64,000 bases of DNA, taken from CAIQQQ01 sp040399685 (GTDB lineage Bacteria; Pseudomonadota; Alphaproteobacteria; Acetobacterales; Acetobacteraceae). How positions within the stretch are numbered: position 1 is the first letter of the stretch; each line of letters opens with the position of its first letter. The notes below the pieces were generated by a model. That model was not told where the DNA came from. It saw only the letters and a program-made list of their open reading frames with translations, and did not search any database. This document shows, piece after piece, positions 32,809-41,802 of the stretch. The DNA is taken from the NCBI GenBank assembly GCA_040399685.1, contig JBBART010000003.1:226270-290269 (forward strand). The letters are read 5' to 3'. The position numbers were made by a program, and so were the translations under genes.

Positions 32809-34002
32809 TCAGGCGCGCAACAGGCCGGTGACAGCGACCGCGGTTTCGCTGTCGGGGAACACGCCGGCCAGCGCCTGGGCGTCCAGTCCGAAATGCTGGC
32901 GCAGCAATCCCTTGGTCACGGCCCGTAGATCCGCAGTGGGCTGCAGATCGCGGTTTTCGAACAGATTGCCGGCCGCAAGACCCGGCCAGTTGGCACTCAC
33001 CCGGCCGCCAGCCACACCGCCGCCCAGCACGAAGGCGACAGAGCCAGTGCCGTGGTCGGTGCCGCCCGTGCCGTTGGCGCGCACGGTGCGGCCGAATTCA
33101 GTCATCACCAGCACCACGGTCTTGCTCCAGCCATCGCCCAAGGCCGCCTTCAGCGCCACCATGCCGTCATCAAGCTGCTTCAGCGGCGCTGTCAGTCGGT
33201 TGTTCTGGGCGGCATGGGTGTCCCACCCGCCGATCTCCAATGCTGCGAGTCGTGGCCCCTCCTTGGTCGCCAGCAGCAGTCCGGCAGAGGAGCAGAGCGC
33301 CTGGAACGAGTATTTGTTGGATGGCTCCATGCTGCCGGCCAGGGCGGCGGTGTTGAAGCCGCGCTCCTTCAGACCCTCCATCACGGCCGGGCCGGTGACC
33401 GGATCGGCCTGATGCAGGGCGGCGAGACGGGCATAAAGATCAGGCTCTGGCTGAGAGAAGCTTTTGGGCAGCCAGCTTCCAACCGGCTGCGGCCCGCGCA
33501 GCAGCAACGGCACCGTGGCGCCGATCGACAGCGCGGTATCGGTGCTGCCGATGGGGCCGGGCATCAGGCCGGCCACACGGTTCAGCCAGCCGGAACGCAT
33601 GGCGTGGTCAGCGCCGTATTCCAGGTAGTCCTGCGCCTCGAAATGGCTACGGATGCGGTATGGCCCGGCCACGGCATGAATGGGCAGCAGCTCACCTGCC
33701 TGGTAGAGCCCGTGCAGGCCCGACAGCGCCGGATGCAGGCCGTAGAAGCCTCCAAGGTCCAGCATGCCGCCCGCAGCGCCAGGCTGTGGCAAAATCAGTC
33801 CTGGGCGATGGGTGGCCAAAGCGGGGTCGCCATAGGGCGTGACCGCCGACAGCCCGTCCAGCGCGCCGCGCAGGATCACGACTACGAACCGCTTGTCCGT
33901 CGGAGCGGCCGCGAGGGCGAGTGAATGGCGGCCCAGTGTGATCGATGCGGTCAACCCCAGCAGTGCATGACGGCGCGAAAGACGCATAGAAGGATGCATC
34001 AT
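32809..34002 (-). CDS. DUF1501 family Tat-exported protein
   Basis: 397 residues from an ATG at 34002 with AAAGGAG upstream. A twin-arginine leader (MRLSRRHALLGLTASITLG) leads into a sulfatase-like fold: RFVVVILRGALDGLSAVTPY, DYLEYGADHAMRSGWLNR, IGGWDTHAAQN and VVLVMTEFGRTVRANGTGGT, then DHGTGSVAFVLGGGV. The His/Asp-rich pattern suggests a metal-dependent hydrolase of alkaline phosphatase type. It is 3 bp from DUF1800 on the same strand, a pairing seen in many bacteria; function unknown. Confidence 0.9.
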   Translation of the reverse strand: MMHPSMRLSRRHALLGLTASITLGRHSLALAAAPTDKRFVVVILRGALDGLSAVTPYGDPALATHRPGLILPQPGAAGGMLDLGGFYGLHPALSGLHGLYQAGELLPIHAVAGPYRIRSHFEAQDYLEYGADHAMRSGWLNRVAGLMPGPIGSTDTALSIGATVPLLLRGPQPVGSWLPKSFSQPEPDLYARLAALHQADPVTGPAVMEGLKERGFNTAALAGSMEPSNKYSFQALCSSAGLLLATKEGPRLAALEIGGWDTHAAQNNRLTAPLKQLDDGMVALKAALGDGWSKTVVLVMTEFGRTVRANGTGGTDHGTGSVAFVLGGGVAGGRVSANWPGLAAGNLFENRDLQPTADLRAVTKGLLRQHFGLDAQALAGVFPDSETAVAVTGLLRA

Positions 34003-34004
34003 CC

Positions 34005-35300
34005 TCATCTCCTTTGGAATTCGGGTGAGGCGAGCAGCAGCGTCATCGCATCCCGACGCGAGCCGGCGCGGCGCATCTGGGTCAACGTCGCCTCGCTCAG
34101 CAGCGGGCCGAGGGCGTTGAAGCCCATCTGCTCGGGGTCCATCGCGCCGGTGCGGCCGGTGAAACCATAGGCCCAGTCGATCCGGCGCAGCATCGCCTCC
34201 GACCCCGCCCAGTCGGTTGCGGTATCCGGCCAACCATTCGGCAGCGGCGCTGTCAGCAATGGCTGGCCCAGCCCCGCCATCAGGCCCGGCACATCCGGCG
34301 GGCGCTTCTCCGGCGGCAGATCGGCGGCGCGCAGCACGGCGACAATGTAATCGGCCGGGCTGCGCAGTTTGGTCAGCGTCACCCAGGCTTGCGGCAAGCG
34401 CGTGAGTTCGAGGGACACGGCTTTCAGGTCGCCTTTGGTCCTGCGCAGCACCTCCGCAATCCGCGCCACCGCGGCTTCAGGCGGGCTGTCGGCCACAAAG
34501 TGGCGCACCAGCTTGGTGGCCAGGTTGAGATATGTGGCCGGATGTTCGGCCAGCCAGGCGAGGGCCGCAATGCCGCCCCGTTCACCGGATGGAAAACGCT
34601 GGCCCATCACTGTCTTTGTGCCAGGATCGTGGGTGCCGGGGCGAAAGACAAACCCGGCCGGGTCCTTGGCGATCTCCACGCTCCAGCCGGTGATCACGCC
34701 GGCAAACGCCGTCACGTCCGCCTGGGTGTAGCCGGAGGCCGGGGTGACGGTGTGGAGTTCGAGACACTCGCGCGCCAGGTTTTCATTCAGCCCCCGCCGC
34801 TGGCGGACGCCCACCACGCTGTCCGGCCCAATGGAGCCAGTGTTGTCGAGATAAAGCAGCATGGCCGGATGCTGCATCACCGCCAGCAGCATGTCGGCGA
34901 AGCGGCCGGTCACATGCGGGCGAATAGCCTCACGGATATAGGCGTGGGCCACGGCCGCGCAGTCGCCCCGCTTGAGGCTGACGGTGAAGTGATTGGCCCA
35001 GAACGCCACCAGCCGTTCCCGGAACGGGGAGTCGGTCTCCAGCAACTGCGTGACGTATTTCGACTGCTCGGCCCGATACAGAGTGCGAATCGGCGTCGTG
35101 CCGTCTCGCGCCTGCCGCTGGGCGCGTTGCTGGCGAACGGCCAGCAGCCCGTCAGATGCCGTGGCGCCGGCAACATCCAGCGCCTTGTCCGGCCCATCCA
35201 ACTGGCGCGCGAGCCAGGCTTGCGGGTCGGCAGGCAAATCCTCTGCCCCTTTGCGACCAAGGCCGAATCGGATCATGGCATGTGCGATTTTGGTGTCCAT
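34005..35300 (-). CDS. DUF1800 family protein
   Basis: 431 residues from the ATG at 35300 (MDTKIAHAMIRFGLG); the open frame runs 167 codons further up but without coding character and across the fusA leader. Landmarks: SPFRERLVAFWANHFTVSL, HPAMLLYLDN, GLNENLARECLELHTV and GYTQADVTAFAGVITGW, KLVRHFVAD, RSPADYIVAVLRA. No signal peptide is evident at this start. DUF1800 proteins accompany DUF1501 proteins; the pair is usually exported, but its role is not known. Confidence 0.9.
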   Translation of the reverse strand: MDTKIAHAMIRFGLGRKGAEDLPADPQAWLARQLDGPDKALDVAGATASDGLLAVRQQRAQRQARDGTTPIRTLYRAEQSKYVTQLLETDSPFRERLVAFWANHFTVSLKRGDCAAVAHAYIREAIRPHVTGRFADMLLAVMQHPAMLLYLDNTGSIGPDSVVGVRQRRGLNENLARECLELHTVTPASGYTQADVTAFAGVITGWSVEIAKDPAGFVFRPGTHDPGTKTVMGQRFPSGERGGIAALAWLAEHPATYLNLATKLVRHFVADSPPEAAVARIAEVLRRTKGDLKAVSLELTRLPQAWVTLTKLRSPADYIVAVLRAADLPPEKRPPDVPGLMAGLGQPLLTAPLPNGWPDTATDWAGSEAMLRRIDWAYGFTGRTGAMDPEQMGFNALGPLLSEATLTQMRRAGSRRDAMTLLLASPEFQRR

Positions 35301-35549
35301 ATCCCCACCTTGCGCCCGGTCTATGCTACAGTGTGTGACGAAGCGTGAACGGGTGTGTCGGCATCTATCGCCGGGCTTCGGGGCGGGCATCGTGAAACCG
35401 GGCTTGCAAATCGCCGCGCACAGGGGCATTTGCTGGCACCCATCGTTCGGCCCCGCTTCGGGCCGCTCCCGAGGCGCGCAGGGACCACTCCTTGCCGCGC
35501 CGTTACTGTTTGCAGAATTCGCTCGCCCAAAGGGCTCATGGAGGCCACC

Positions 35550-37637
35550 GTGTCCACACCCGCACTCGACAAGATCCGCAACATTGGGATCACCGCCCAT
35601 ATCGACGCGGGTAAGACCACGACGACAGAGCGGATTCTCTATTACACCGGCGTTTCGCACCGCATCGGCGAAGTGCATGACGGCAACACCACGACCGACT
35701 ACATGGCCCAGGAGCGTGAGCGCGGCATCACGATCACGTCGGCGGCTGTGACATGCGAGTGGAAAGAACACCGCATCAACATCATCGACACCCCCGGCCA
35801 CATCGATTTCAACATCGAAGTGAACCGCTCGCTGCGCGTGCTTGACGGCGCGGTGTTCATCATCGAGGGCGTGGCCGGCGTTCAGCCGCAGTCCGAGACC
35901 AACTGGCGTCTGGCGGACCGTTACAACGTTCCGCGCGTCATTTTCATCAACAAGCTCGACCGCACCGGCGCCGATTTCTACCGCGCGTTCGACACGTTGA
36001 AAGAAAAGCTGGACATCATCGCCATTCCCCTACAGCTGCCGATTGGCGTTGAAGACGGGTTCCTCGGCGTGGTCGACCTCGTTGAGATGAAGGCGATCAT
36101 CTGGGAAGGCGGCGAGCTTGGCGCCAAGTTCCATGATGAGGAAATTCCGGCCGACCTGATGGAGAAGGCCAAGGAAGCCCGCCAGCTCCTGCTCGACACC
36201 GCGCTTTCGGTGGATGATGCCGGCATGGAAGAATATTTCGAGAACGGCGACGTGGCCGTGGAAACCCTGAAGCGCGCCATCAAAACCGGCACGATCAGCG
36301 GCGCCTTCCGCCCCGTGCTGTGCGGCACGGCGTTCAAGAACAAGGGCGTGCAGCCTTTGCTCGACGCAGTGCTCGACTACCTGCCCTCCCCCATCGACGT
36401 CGCCGGCATCTCGATTGCCGCTGAAGAAGGCGAAGAGGACGGCGAGCACTCGAACCGTCGTCGCATCAAGGCCGATCCGGACGCGCCGTTCGCTGGTCTT
36501 GCGTTCAAGATCATCAACGACAAATACGGCACGCTCACCTTCGTGCGCGTCTATGCCGGCACGCTCCGCTCGGGCGACACCGTCATGAACACGACGAAGG
36601 ACCACAAAGAGCGGATCAGCCGCATGTTCCAGATGCACGCTGACAAGCGCGCGGAAATCAAGGAAGTGCACGCTGGCGATATCGCAGCGTTCGTGGGCCT
36701 GAAGGACACCGTGACCGGTGACACCCTCGCGTCCAGCGATGACCCGGTGATTCTGGAGCGCATGGCGTTCCCGGTGCCCGTGATCGACATTTCCGTCGAG
36801 CCAAAGACGAAGGATTCGGTCGAGAAGATGTCGATCGGTCTGCAGAAGCTGGCTGGCGAAGATCCGTCGCTGCGCCTCAAGACCGACCAGGAGAGTGGCC
36901 AGACCATTCTTTCGGGCATGGGCGAACTGCATCTCGAGATCATCATCGACCGTCTGCGCCGCGAATATGGCGTGGATTGCAACATCGGCGCGCCGCAGGT
37001 GGCGTATCGTGAGACGATCTCGAAGGCGCACACCGAGACCTACACCCACAAGAAGCAGTCTGGCGGTTCGGGCCAGTACGCCGAAGTGAAGGTGATGTTC
37101 GAGCCAACCGAGCGTAACACCGGCATCGTCTTCGAGAACAAGACGGTTGGTGGTTCGGTGCCGCGCGAATACGTGCCGGCCGTGGAAAAGGGCATCCGCG
37201 TTCAGTCAGACACCGGCGTGCTCGCCGGGTTCCAGACCGTGGACTTCAAATACACCCTGCTTGACGGCAAGTACCATGACGTCGACTCGTCGGCCCTCGC
37301 CTTCGAAATCGCCGCCAAGGCCTGCTTCCGCGAAGGCATGAAGAAGGCAACGCCGATCATCCTCGAGCCAGTGATGGACGTGGAAGTGACGACGCCGAAC
37401 GATCATGTCGGCGACGTGGTGGGCGACTTGAACCGTCGTCGTGGTCAGATCCAGAACCAGGACAGCGCCGGCTCGACCGTTATCGTCAAGGCGCACGTGC
37501 CGTTGAAGGAAATGTTCGGCTACATCTCGGATCTGCGCTCCATGACCAAGGGCCGCGCCAGCTTCACGATGCAGTTCCATCACTACGATCCCGTGCCGCG
37601 CAACATCGCTGACGAGATCATGTCCAAGGCTGGCTGA
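35550..37637 (+). CDS. fusA: Elongation factor G
   Basis: 695 residues from GTG 35550 with GGAGG five bases upstream; an in-frame ATG at 35538 is the alternative. It catalyses ribosomal translocation using GTP. G1 is GITAHIDAGKTTTTERIL, the switch region is GITITSAAVTCEW, G3 is DTPGHIDF, G4 is NKLDR; domain IV/V motifs GEVHDGNTTTDYMAQERERG and GSVPREYVPAVEKGI follow. It stands alone, not in the str operon with rpsL-rpsG-tuf, and ends in a strong terminator. Confidence 0.97.
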   Translation: MSTPALDKIRNIGITAHIDAGKTTTTERILYYTGVSHRIGEVHDGNTTTDYMAQERERGITITSAAVTCEWKEHRINIIDTPGHIDFNIEVNRSLRVLDGAVFIIEGVAGVQPQSETNWRLADRYNVPRVIFINKLDRTGADFYRAFDTLKEKLDIIAIPLQLPIGVEDGFLGVVDLVEMKAIIWEGGELGAKFHDEEIPADLMEKAKEARQLLLDTALSVDDAGMEEYFENGDVAVETLKRAIKTGTISGAFRPVLCGTAFKNKGVQPLLDAVLDYLPSPIDVAGISIAAEEGEEDGEHSNRRRIKADPDAPFAGLAFKIINDKYGTLTFVRVYAGTLRSGDTVMNTTKDHKERISRMFQMHADKRAEIKEVHAGDIAAFVGLKDTVTGDTLASSDDPVILERMAFPVPVIDISVEPKTKDSVEKMSIGLQKLAGEDPSLRLKTDQESGQTILSGMGELHLEIIIDRLRREYGVDCNIGAPQVAYRETISKAHTETYTHKKQSGGSGQYAEVKVMFEPTERNTGIVFENKTVGGSVPREYVPAVEKGIRVQSDTGVLAGFQTVDFKYTLLDGKYHDVDSSALAFEIAAKACFREGMKKATPIILEPVMDVEVTTPNDHVGDVVGDLNRRRGQIQNQDSAGSTVIVKAHVPLKEMFGYISDLRSMTKGRASFTMQFHHYDPVPRNIADEIMSKAG

Positions 37638-37659
37638 TTTCAGTCGGCTGCTGAAAATG

Positions 37660-37694
37660 GAGGGCAAGGGGATTTCCCCTTGCCCTCTTTTTTT
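37660..37694 (+). terminator. fusA intrinsic terminator
   Basis: A perfect 12-bp stem (GAGGGCAAGGGG with CCCCTTGCCCTC) and ATTT loop, followed by seven T residues, starts 22 bp after the fusA stop. This is a textbook Rho-independent terminator. Confidence 0.93.
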
Positions 37695-37698
37695 GTGC

Positions 37699-37854
37699 CT
37701 ATTTCCAGACGATCGGGTCAATCGTGGTGCCGACCACCGTCATGCCTTGGCCAGTGGTTTGGCTTTGCAACATCGTGACCAAATTCCAAACCAACAGCAC
37801 GACCGCGACAAAGACGGCGCAAAGGAAAATCAGAAAAACCGGCTCCTGGAACAT
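37699..37854 (-). CDS. 51-residue single-pass membrane protein
   Basis: From the ATG at 37854, which has GGAGGATCACAAGG directly upstream, an excellent ribosome binding site. One membrane segment, VFLIFLCAVFVAVVLLVWNL (about 5-26), then a short polar tail with MLQSQTTGQG and VVGTTIDPIVWK. Convergent with fusA, its stop falling 4 bp beyond the fusA terminator. No family recognised, but the start signal and the composition make it a likely gene. Confidence 0.6.
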   Translation of the reverse strand: MFQEPVFLIFLCAVFVAVVLLVWNLVTMLQSQTTGQGMTVVGTTIDPIVWK

Positions 37855-38108
37855 CCTTGTGATCCTCCACCCACATCCATGCGTTTCAAACACGCCGGGC
37901 GGGGATTGGTTCGATACATCACAAATATGTGGGGGTGTTTTCTGTCTCAAGCGGAAAATACGTCGTCAAAAAGCCACATTGACGCAAATGCCAAGGAAAC
38001 CCCCTCGCGCAGCACAGCCCCGCATTGCAGTCATAGCGCCCAGCCGGGGGATGTCAGGCGTGGGGCACGGTGGCAGAGTGCATCATCGAGCATGGGAGCA
38101 AGAAAATA

Positions 38109-38861
38109 ATGAGCGACGACAAGAAGATCGCATTGGTGACCGGCGCCGGCAGCGGCGTTGGCCGTTCGGCAGCGTTGGCATTGGCCAAGGCCGGCTACAC
38201 CGTGGTTATCGCCGGGCGTCGCCCCGAGCCGTTGATCGAGACGATTGGCATGGCTGACGGGAGCGATATGTTTGCCGTGCCGACCGATGTCAGCGACGCC
38301 GACAGCGTGTCAGCCTTGTTCGCTGTGATTGCCGAGCGCTACGGCCGGTTGGACGTGCTGTTCAACAATGCCGGCGGCAACGTGCCGAGCACCAACTTCG
38401 GCGACCTTACCACGGCGCAGTGGCTTCAGGTGGTCGGCGTGAACCTCAACGGCGCGTTCATGGTGGCCCATGCCGCCTATCGCATGATGCGCGACCAGAG
38501 CCCGCAGGGCGGCCGGATCATCAACAACGGCTCCATCTCGGCCCACGCGCCGCGTCCGGGCTCGGCGCCTTACACCGCCACCAAGCACGCCATCACCGGC
38601 CTTACCAAGACCATTTCGCTCGATGGCCGGAAGTTCGACATCGCCTGCGGCCAGATTGATATCGGCAACGCGGCAACGCCCATGACATTGCGCATGTCCA
38701 AGGGCGTGCCACAGGCCAACGGCACCACCGAGGTCGAGCCGACCATGGGGGTAGACAATGTTGGGGCGACGATCGTGTTCATGGCCAGCCTGCCGCTGGA
38801 TGCCAACGTGCAGTTCGTGACCGTGATGGCCACGAAAATGCCGTTCGTCGGTCGCGGCTGA
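38109..38861 (+). CDS. Short-chain dehydrogenase/reductase (SDR)
   Basis: 250 residues from the ATG at 38109 (GGGAG upstream). Cofactor loop VTGAGSGVGRSAALALAKAG (about 9-28), then VIAGRRPEPL, an Arg-containing loop suggesting NADP, NNAGGNVPS, the catalytic Ser in NNGSISAHAPRPG and Tyr/Lys in PYTATKHAI. The usual post-catalytic segment reads FDIACGQIDIGNAATPM. Substrate unknown. It has no paralogous relation to the other SDR here beyond the fold. Confidence 0.92.
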   Translation: MSDDKKIALVTGAGSGVGRSAALALAKAGYTVVIAGRRPEPLIETIGMADGSDMFAVPTDVSDADSVSALFAVIAERYGRLDVLFNNAGGNVPSTNFGDLTTAQWLQVVGVNLNGAFMVAHAAYRMMRDQSPQGGRIINNGSISAHAPRPGSAPYTATKHAITGLTKTISLDGRKFDIACGQIDIGNAATPMTLRMSKGVPQANGTTEVEPTMGVDNVGATIVFMASLPLDANVQFVTVMATKMPFVGRG

Positions 38862-38936
38862 TCTGGCTTCGGGGCGGCCACGCAGGCCGCCCCAACGCTT
38901 TTAGAGCTTTACGTTCAAACACGAAGTGATCGTCAG

Positions 38937-39079
38937 GAAAGCAAGGTCTTCTTTTTTTTAAAGAAAAAGAAGCAAAAAAACTTTCAATCATTTCGGTGCA
39001 TGGCGCGATCGATGCCGCGCTACGAACATGAATTTATGAAGTTTTTTGGTTCTTTTTTTCAAAAAAGAACTCCTTCCTG
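38937..39079. repeat. A/T-rich double-hairpin intergenic repeat, copy 2
   Basis: Second copy of the element at 23157-23286. It has the same AAGGTCTTCTTTTT start, the CTTCTTTTT.../...AAAAAGAAG hairpin (38948-38973), a central less conserved 60 bp, and the GTTCTTTTTTT-C-AAAAAAGAAC hairpin (39049-39070) before CTCCTTCCT. It fills most of the gap between the SDR and DUF3297 genes and could terminate both converging transcripts. Confidence 0.85.
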
Positions 39080-39096
39080 TTTTCTGCCCGGCGAAA

Positions 39097-39354
39097 CTAA
39101 CCGGCTTCTGCCGCCGGCACGTCGCGCAGATACGGCTCAACCAGCCCTTGCACCTTCATCGTCAGCGGGTTGCCCTTGCGGTCGACAGTGGTGCCGACGG
39201 ACAGGCGCACCCAGCCCTCGCTGACGCAGTATTCCTCGACATTGTTTTTATCGACGCCCTTGAAGCGAATGCCCACGCCGCGCTCCAGCAGATCGGCGTT
39301 GTAGAACGGGCTTTTCGGATTGGTCGAAAGGCGGTCAGGCATCGTCTCGGTCAT
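39097..39354 (-). CDS. DUF3297 family protein
   Basis: 85 residues, MTETMPDRLSTNPKSPFYNA at the N-terminus, then VGIRFKGVDKNNVEEYCVSE, GWVRLSVGTTVDRKGNPLTM and VEPYLRD. This tight small family is common in proteobacteria; its function is not established. It appears as a single-gene unit between the intergenic repeat and the periplasmic dehydratase-like gene. Confidence 0.88.
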   Translation of the reverse strand: MTETMPDRLSTNPKSPFYNADLLERGVGIRFKGVDKNNVEEYCVSEGWVRLSVGTTVDRKGNPLTMKVQGLVEPYLRDVPAAEAG

Positions 39355-39421
39355 GTTGTGGCCTTTTCACACGGCATCGGACCCGCGTCATACCGTTGGA
39401 CAGCCAATCCTCCAACCCCCG

Positions 39422-40192
39422 CTATGGTTGCGCCAGCGCGTGGTCCAGCGTGCGCTTCCATTCACCCGTGGTGATTTGATCGTCGAGCCAGGTGTTGACC
39501 AGCAGCAGCAGGTCTTGGTCAGGTTGCAGCCAATAGGCCTTTTCCAGCCTGGTAAATGGGGCCGGCACAGCGGTGGCGCAGAGTTCCTTGTGCAGCGACG
39601 CCTGATGATCGACCTCGATGCCATCCGTCACCATCACATCGGCGCGACCGGCGATGATCTCATCGAACACGGTGGTATTGTCGGGATGGATCGTCAGATG
39701 CGCCAGGGCCAACTTGGCGTGGGCGAAATCCTCGTTTGTGCCACCAGGATTGACCACCAGGCGCACGTCTGGCCGGTTGATCGTGTCAACGGACACAAAC
39801 CGCGCTCGCTCGGTACAGCGGGCGATGGGGCGCTTGCCGTCGACATAAACGGTATGGGCAAACGGCCCCTTGGCCGCACGCGGCGGCAGGTTGGTGACGC
39901 CGCCCATGGCGATGTCGAACGTGCCGGCGGTGAAATCCGCCATCATCTGGCCCCAGGCCGTGGGCACGAACACCACGCGCACGCCGAGATGTGCGGCCAA
40001 GCGCTTGGCCATGTCGATATCGGCGCCAACATAGGTGCCGTCGGCAAGTTTGAAGGTGAACGGCTTGTAGTCGCCGGTGGTGCCGATACGCAGGTCACCG
40101 CTGGCGCGGATATGGTCCAGCACGGCCTCGGCCCGGGCTTTCGGCGCCAAAAGGAGGATACAGACCGCGATCAGCCATAAAATCCGTCCCAT
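39422..40192 (-). CDS. Periplasmic cyclohexadienyl dehydratase-like protein (PheC-type, solute-binding fold)
   Basis: 256 residues from the ATG at 40192 (GGGAG upstream). Signal peptide MGRILWLIAVCILLLAPKAR-A-E, then an SBP_bac_3 fold. The closest recognised family is Pseudomonas PheC, which turns prephenate and arogenate into phenylpyruvate and phenylalanine: LRIGTTGDYKPFTF, FVPTAWGQMMADFTAG, FDIAMGGVT, VDGKRPIARC, VVNPGGTNEDFA, HPDNTTVFDEI and MVTDGIE all match by eye. The dehydratase residues in GK-PI (Lys) and TDGIE (Glu) are kept. An amino acid-binding role is the alternative; no permease is adjacent. Confidence 0.75.
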   Translation of the reverse strand: MGRILWLIAVCILLLAPKARAEAVLDHIRASGDLRIGTTGDYKPFTFKLADGTYVGADIDMAKRLAAHLGVRVVFVPTAWGQMMADFTAGTFDIAMGGVTNLPPRAAKGPFAHTVYVDGKRPIARCTERARFVSVDTINRPDVRLVVNPGGTNEDFAHAKLALAHLTIHPDNTTVFDEIIAGRADVMVTDGIEVDHQASLHKELCATAVPAPFTRLEKAYWLQPDQDLLLLVNTWLDDQITTGEWKRTLDHALAQP

Positions 40193-40248
40193 GAACGCCA
40201 CTCCCGTTTTTTACGGCAGCATGGGGCCAGCGGAGGCGGCCGCCAAGC

Positions 40249-40665
40249 CTAGTCGTCTGACGTGCCGCGACCGCGCTTGATCTTGGAACGGCGGCCTTTT
40301 TCCTCCAGCCTGCGCAATTGCGAGCCATAGGTGGGTTTGGTGGCGCGTCGCTTGATGGGCACCACGCAGGCGGCGCGAAGAAGGTCCAGCAGGGCGGCCA
40401 GTGCGTCCTCCCGGTTGCGCTGCTGGCTGGCGTGGCGCTGGGCGGTCAGCACCAGCACGCCGTCCTTGGTCAGCCGCGAGCCGCACAGCGGCACCATGCG
40501 CGCCTTCACCTCCTCCGGCACGTTCGGCGAGCCGCGCAGGTCGAACCGCAGCATCACGGCGGTGGAAACCTTGTTGACGTTCTGCCCGCCCGGGCCTGAG
40601 GCGCGAACGAAACTCTCGTCGATTTCCCGCGGGTCAATCGAGATTGTTCGGGTGACCGGAATCAT
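40249..40665 (-). CDS. arfB: Alternative ribosome-rescue factor ArfB (YaeJ)
   Basis: 138 residues. The catalytic GGQ lies in ASGPGGQNVNKVST (Gly26, Gly27, Gln28), followed by MLRFDLRGS and the basic C-terminal tail SQLRRLEEKGRRSKIKRG that inserts into the mRNA channel. It hydrolyses peptidyl-tRNA on stalled ribosomes. The size and lack of PrfA/PrfB recognition domains separate it from RF1/RF2. Confidence 0.94.
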   Translation of the reverse strand: MIPVTRTISIDPREIDESFVRASGPGGQNVNKVSTAVMLRFDLRGSPNVPEEVKARMVPLCGSRLTKDGVLVLTAQRHASQQRNREDALAALLDLLRAACVVPIKRRATKPTYGSQLRRLEEKGRRSKIKRGRGTSDD

Positions 40666-40761
40666 AAAGGCGAGACCTCTTCGTCGAATTCGTCATGGAC
40701 CCGCACTTGACTGCCAAGAGCGGGCTTGGTCTAGGGTGCGCATATTCGCCCGGAGAATATC

Positions 40762-40959
40762 ATGACCCGATTTACCGTGCCCGACATGGATTGCCAGGGC
40801 TGCGTCGGCTCGATCACCCGCGCCGTGCAGAAGCTGGATGCCGCCGCCGCCGTCAAGGCCGATCTGGCCGCGCATCTGGTGGACATCGATTCCGTGCTGA
40901 CCGAGGCCGTTCTGGCCAACACGATCGAAGCCGCCGGCTTCACTGTGGCGGGGCGCTGA
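40762..40959 (+). CDS. Heavy-metal-associated (CopZ-like) domain protein
   Basis: 65 residues, a complete HMA ferredoxin-like fold: MTRFTVPDMDCQGCVGSITR with the metal-binding CQGC (Cys11, Cys14), VQKLDAAAAVKADLAAHLVD and the IEAAGFTV end. It probably binds Cu(I) or a similar soft metal in the cytosol. A strong GGAGAATATC lies before the ATG. Three bases separate it from uppP, so the two are co-transcribed, although no metal ATPase is in the window. Confidence 0.9.
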   Translation: MTRFTVPDMDCQGCVGSITRAVQKLDAAAAVKADLAAHLVDIDSVLTEAVLANTIEAAGFTVAGR

Positions 40960-40962
40960 ACG

Positions 40963-41802
40963 ATGGACGCACTCCATGCCGTGCTGGTGGCCATCCTGCA
41001 AGGCGCGACCGAGCTTTTCCCGGTCAGCAGCCTCGGCCATGCTGTTGTTCTGCCGGCATTGTTCAACTGGCGGCTGAACCAGCATTCCGGATCGTTCCTG
41101 CCGTTTCTTGTGCTGCTGCATGCCGGCACTTCGGTGGCGTTGCTGGCCTATTTCTGGCGCGACTGGTGGGCGATGGCGCGCGGCGTGCTGGGGTTGTCCG
41201 GTCCGGTGCAGTCGCGCTCCAGCCGGCGGTTGTTTTTGCTGATTGTGGTGGCGACGATCCCGGCTGTGATTTTGGGGTTCACCCTCAATAAATTCTTTAA
41301 GGAATTGTTCGACAACCCGATGATCGCAGCGGGGTTTCTGTTCGTGAACGGGCTGATGCTTCTGTTCGGCGAGCGTCTGCGTGGGCGCGGCGGCAATCAC
41401 GGCCTGGAAACACTATCGGTGAAAGATGCGCTGACGATCGGCTTCTGGCAGTGCGGTGCATTGATCCCGGGCATCTCCCGCTCGGGCGCCACCATCGTCG
41501 GCGGGCTGTTGCGCGGCGTGACGCATGAGGCAGCGGCGCATTTCTCATTCCTGATCGCCCTGCCGGTGATCGTGGGGGCCACGGTGCTGGAGGTGCCGAA
41601 ACTGCTGAAGGCGCCGCTGGAGCCGGGGGTGCTGCAAACGGCGGCCGGGGCTGCGGTGATTGCAGGTTTCACGGCCTATCTCAGCACGTGGTTCCTGATG
41701 CGTTACTTCAAAAACAACGACAAATGGGCGTTGAACCCGTTTGGTTTCTACTGCGTGGTATTCGGCCTGGGGTCGCTGCTGTGGCTTGGATACGCCGGGT
41801 GA
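40963..41802 (+). CDS. uppP: Undecaprenyl-diphosphatase
   Basis: 279 residues, eight membrane helices. It dephosphorylates undecaprenyl diphosphate, recycling the lipid carrier of cell-wall and O-antigen synthesis. Motif 1 is QGATELFPVSSLGHAV (canonical QGxTEFLPISSxGHL), motif 2 is PGISRSGATIVGGLLRG with the catalytic Arg. Expected length. It overlaps the SGNH hydrolase start by 4 bases (GTGA) and follows the HMA gene by 3 bases. Confidence 0.95.
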   Translation: MDALHAVLVAILQGATELFPVSSLGHAVVLPALFNWRLNQHSGSFLPFLVLLHAGTSVALLAYFWRDWWAMARGVLGLSGPVQSRSSRRLFLLIVVATIPAVILGFTLNKFFKELFDNPMIAAGFLFVNGLMLLFGERLRGRGGNHGLETLSVKDALTIGFWQCGALIPGISRSGATIVGGLLRGVTHEAAAHFSFLIALPVIVGATVLEVPKLLKAPLEPGVLQTAAGAAVIAGFTAYLSTWFLMRYFKNNDKWALNPFGFYCVVFGLGSLLWLGYAG

